Below, piece by piece: positions 63,599 to 64,000 of a stretch of 64,000 nucleotides of DNA. The position numbers were made by a program, and so were the translations under genes. The stretch's first letter is position 1. Every line of letters starts with the position of its first letter. Below the pieces are notes generated by a model, which was given only the letters and a program-made list of their open reading frames with translations, was not told the DNA's origin and did not search any database. The stretch spans positions 62,001 to 126,000 of the forward strand of contig NZ_AWGE01000018.1 in the NCBI RefSeq assembly GCF_000495815.1, written 5' to 3'. This DNA comes from Asticcacaulis sp. AC466. GTDB taxonomy: Bacteria > Pseudomonadota > Alphaproteobacteria > Caulobacterales > Caulobacteraceae.

Positions 63599-64000
63599 TC
63601 AGGGCGCGGAGGTTATACCGAAGCGATATATGGTGGTGGATGTAAACACCTGCCCCGGTCGCAAGACCGTCGTCGGAAATGCCGGTTGATTGGGGCTGTC
63701 GGGAAAATGCTGGGTTTCCAGGGCAATGCCATCCCGGGCCGCCAGCATGCGACCACTCGCACTTTTCAATGTGCCATTGAACCCGTTGGCCGTGTAGACC
63801 TGCAATCCCGGTTCTGTTGTCAGGACCGTCAGGGTGCGACCGCTGACAGGATCCGATAGCCAAGCCACAGGCGCCAGTTCTCCCTCCGGCTTGGACAAGA
63901 CCCAATTATGGTCGAAGCCTTTCATCAAGGCGATCTGCGGATCCTCGGCAGTGACGCGACTGCCAATCGCGACGGGGCGGCGCAGGTCAAAAGGTGTGCC
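63599..64000 (-). CDS. Aldose 1-epimerase (galactose mutarotase), C-terminal fragment
   Basis: The reading frame is open to the window edge and stops at 63599, giving 133 residues: TPFDLRRPVAIGS at the start, GFDHNWVL, VLTTEPGLQVYTANGFNG, ALETQHFPDSPNQPAFP and the end STTIYRFG. These are the C-terminal motifs of GalM, including the catalytic Glu in ALETQHF. It interconverts anomers of galactose or arabinose, the products expected from the GH43-GH35 enzyme. The N-terminus is outside the window. Confidence 0.92.
   Translation of the reverse strand, partial: GTPFDLRRPVAIGSRVTAEDPQIALMKGFDHNWVLSKPEGELAPVAWLSDPVSGRTLTVLTTEPGLQVYTANGFNGTLKSASGRMLAARDGIALETQHFPDSPNQPAFPTTVLRPGQVFTSTTIYRFGITSAP

Overview
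The window looks like a chromosomal segment of an aerobic or microaerobic, polymer-degrading alphaproteobacterium, most likely of the Caulobacteraceae (Asticcacaulis/Caulobacter-like). This is inferred from three TonB-dependent receptors (TBDTs) with caulobacterial-style plug sequences, an alphaproteobacterial cco/fix cluster, FixK/FNR-type boxes, and G+C-rich genes with AT-rich promoters. No rRNA, tRNA, CRISPR array or insertion sequence was seen. Both ends cut genes: a TBDT at base 1 and an aldose 1-epimerase at base 64000.

Layout. 1-4.4 kb: start of a TBDT, a 3-hydroxybutyrate-dehydrogenase-like SDR coupled to an alpha/beta hydrolase, a divergent TetR regulator with twin operators, and an exported esterase. 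5-9.1 kb: a chemoreceptor and a PAS-GAF-GGDEF-EAL cyclic-di-GMP enzyme. 9.2-15.8 kb: a drug-efflux permease, a CorA-like transporter operon with a DinB-like and a small membrane protein, small stress-type proteins and an MpaB-type oxygenase. 15.9-22.8 kb: an ECF sigma factor, FecR anti-sigma factor and STN-domain TBDT, followed by an exported esterase and a lipoprotein pectin methylesterase. This is a self-contained pectin-sensing and uptake operon with a good ECF promoter before the receptor.

22.9-36.5 kb: a low-oxygen block. On the minus strand lie a TauE/DsbD-like membrane protein, ccoNOQP, ccoGH, ccoS, ccoI and hemN. On the plus strand lie a triple-BON protein, a phosphotransacylase, acetate kinase and a phasin. 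Two FNR/FixK boxes in the divergent region and a third degenerate one before the phasin suggest shared oxygen control of cbb3 oxidase, acetyl-phosphate/ATP metabolism and polyhydroxyalkanoate granules.

36.6-64 kb: a rhamnogalacturonan-I (RG-I) and pectin utilisation locus. It holds two SGNH rhamnogalacturonan acetylesterases, a PL26-like exo-rhamnogalacturonan lyase, a large TBDT, an exported PL22-like oligogalacturonate lyase, a DUF1961 protein, a full L-rhamnose route (isomerase, kinase, aldolase/dehydrogenase fusion, mutarotase, DeoR regulator), a GH43-GH35 fusion enzyme, a GH105 unsaturated-uronyl hydrolase, a GPH-family transporter, a kduD gene that appears frameshifted, another esterase and an aldose epimerase. 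A ParDE toxin-antitoxin pair sits inside the rhamnose genes. The expected flow is: deacetylate and cleave RG-I outside or in the periplasm, import oligomers through TBDT and GPH carrier, split off unsaturated uronate with GH105, then send rhamnose to lactaldehyde and DHAP and uronate towards the KDG pathway.

The most notable items are the GH43-GH35 fusion, the FNR-box set, the ECF-controlled pectin operon, the shared operator repeats near the rhamnose genes, and the broken kduD.
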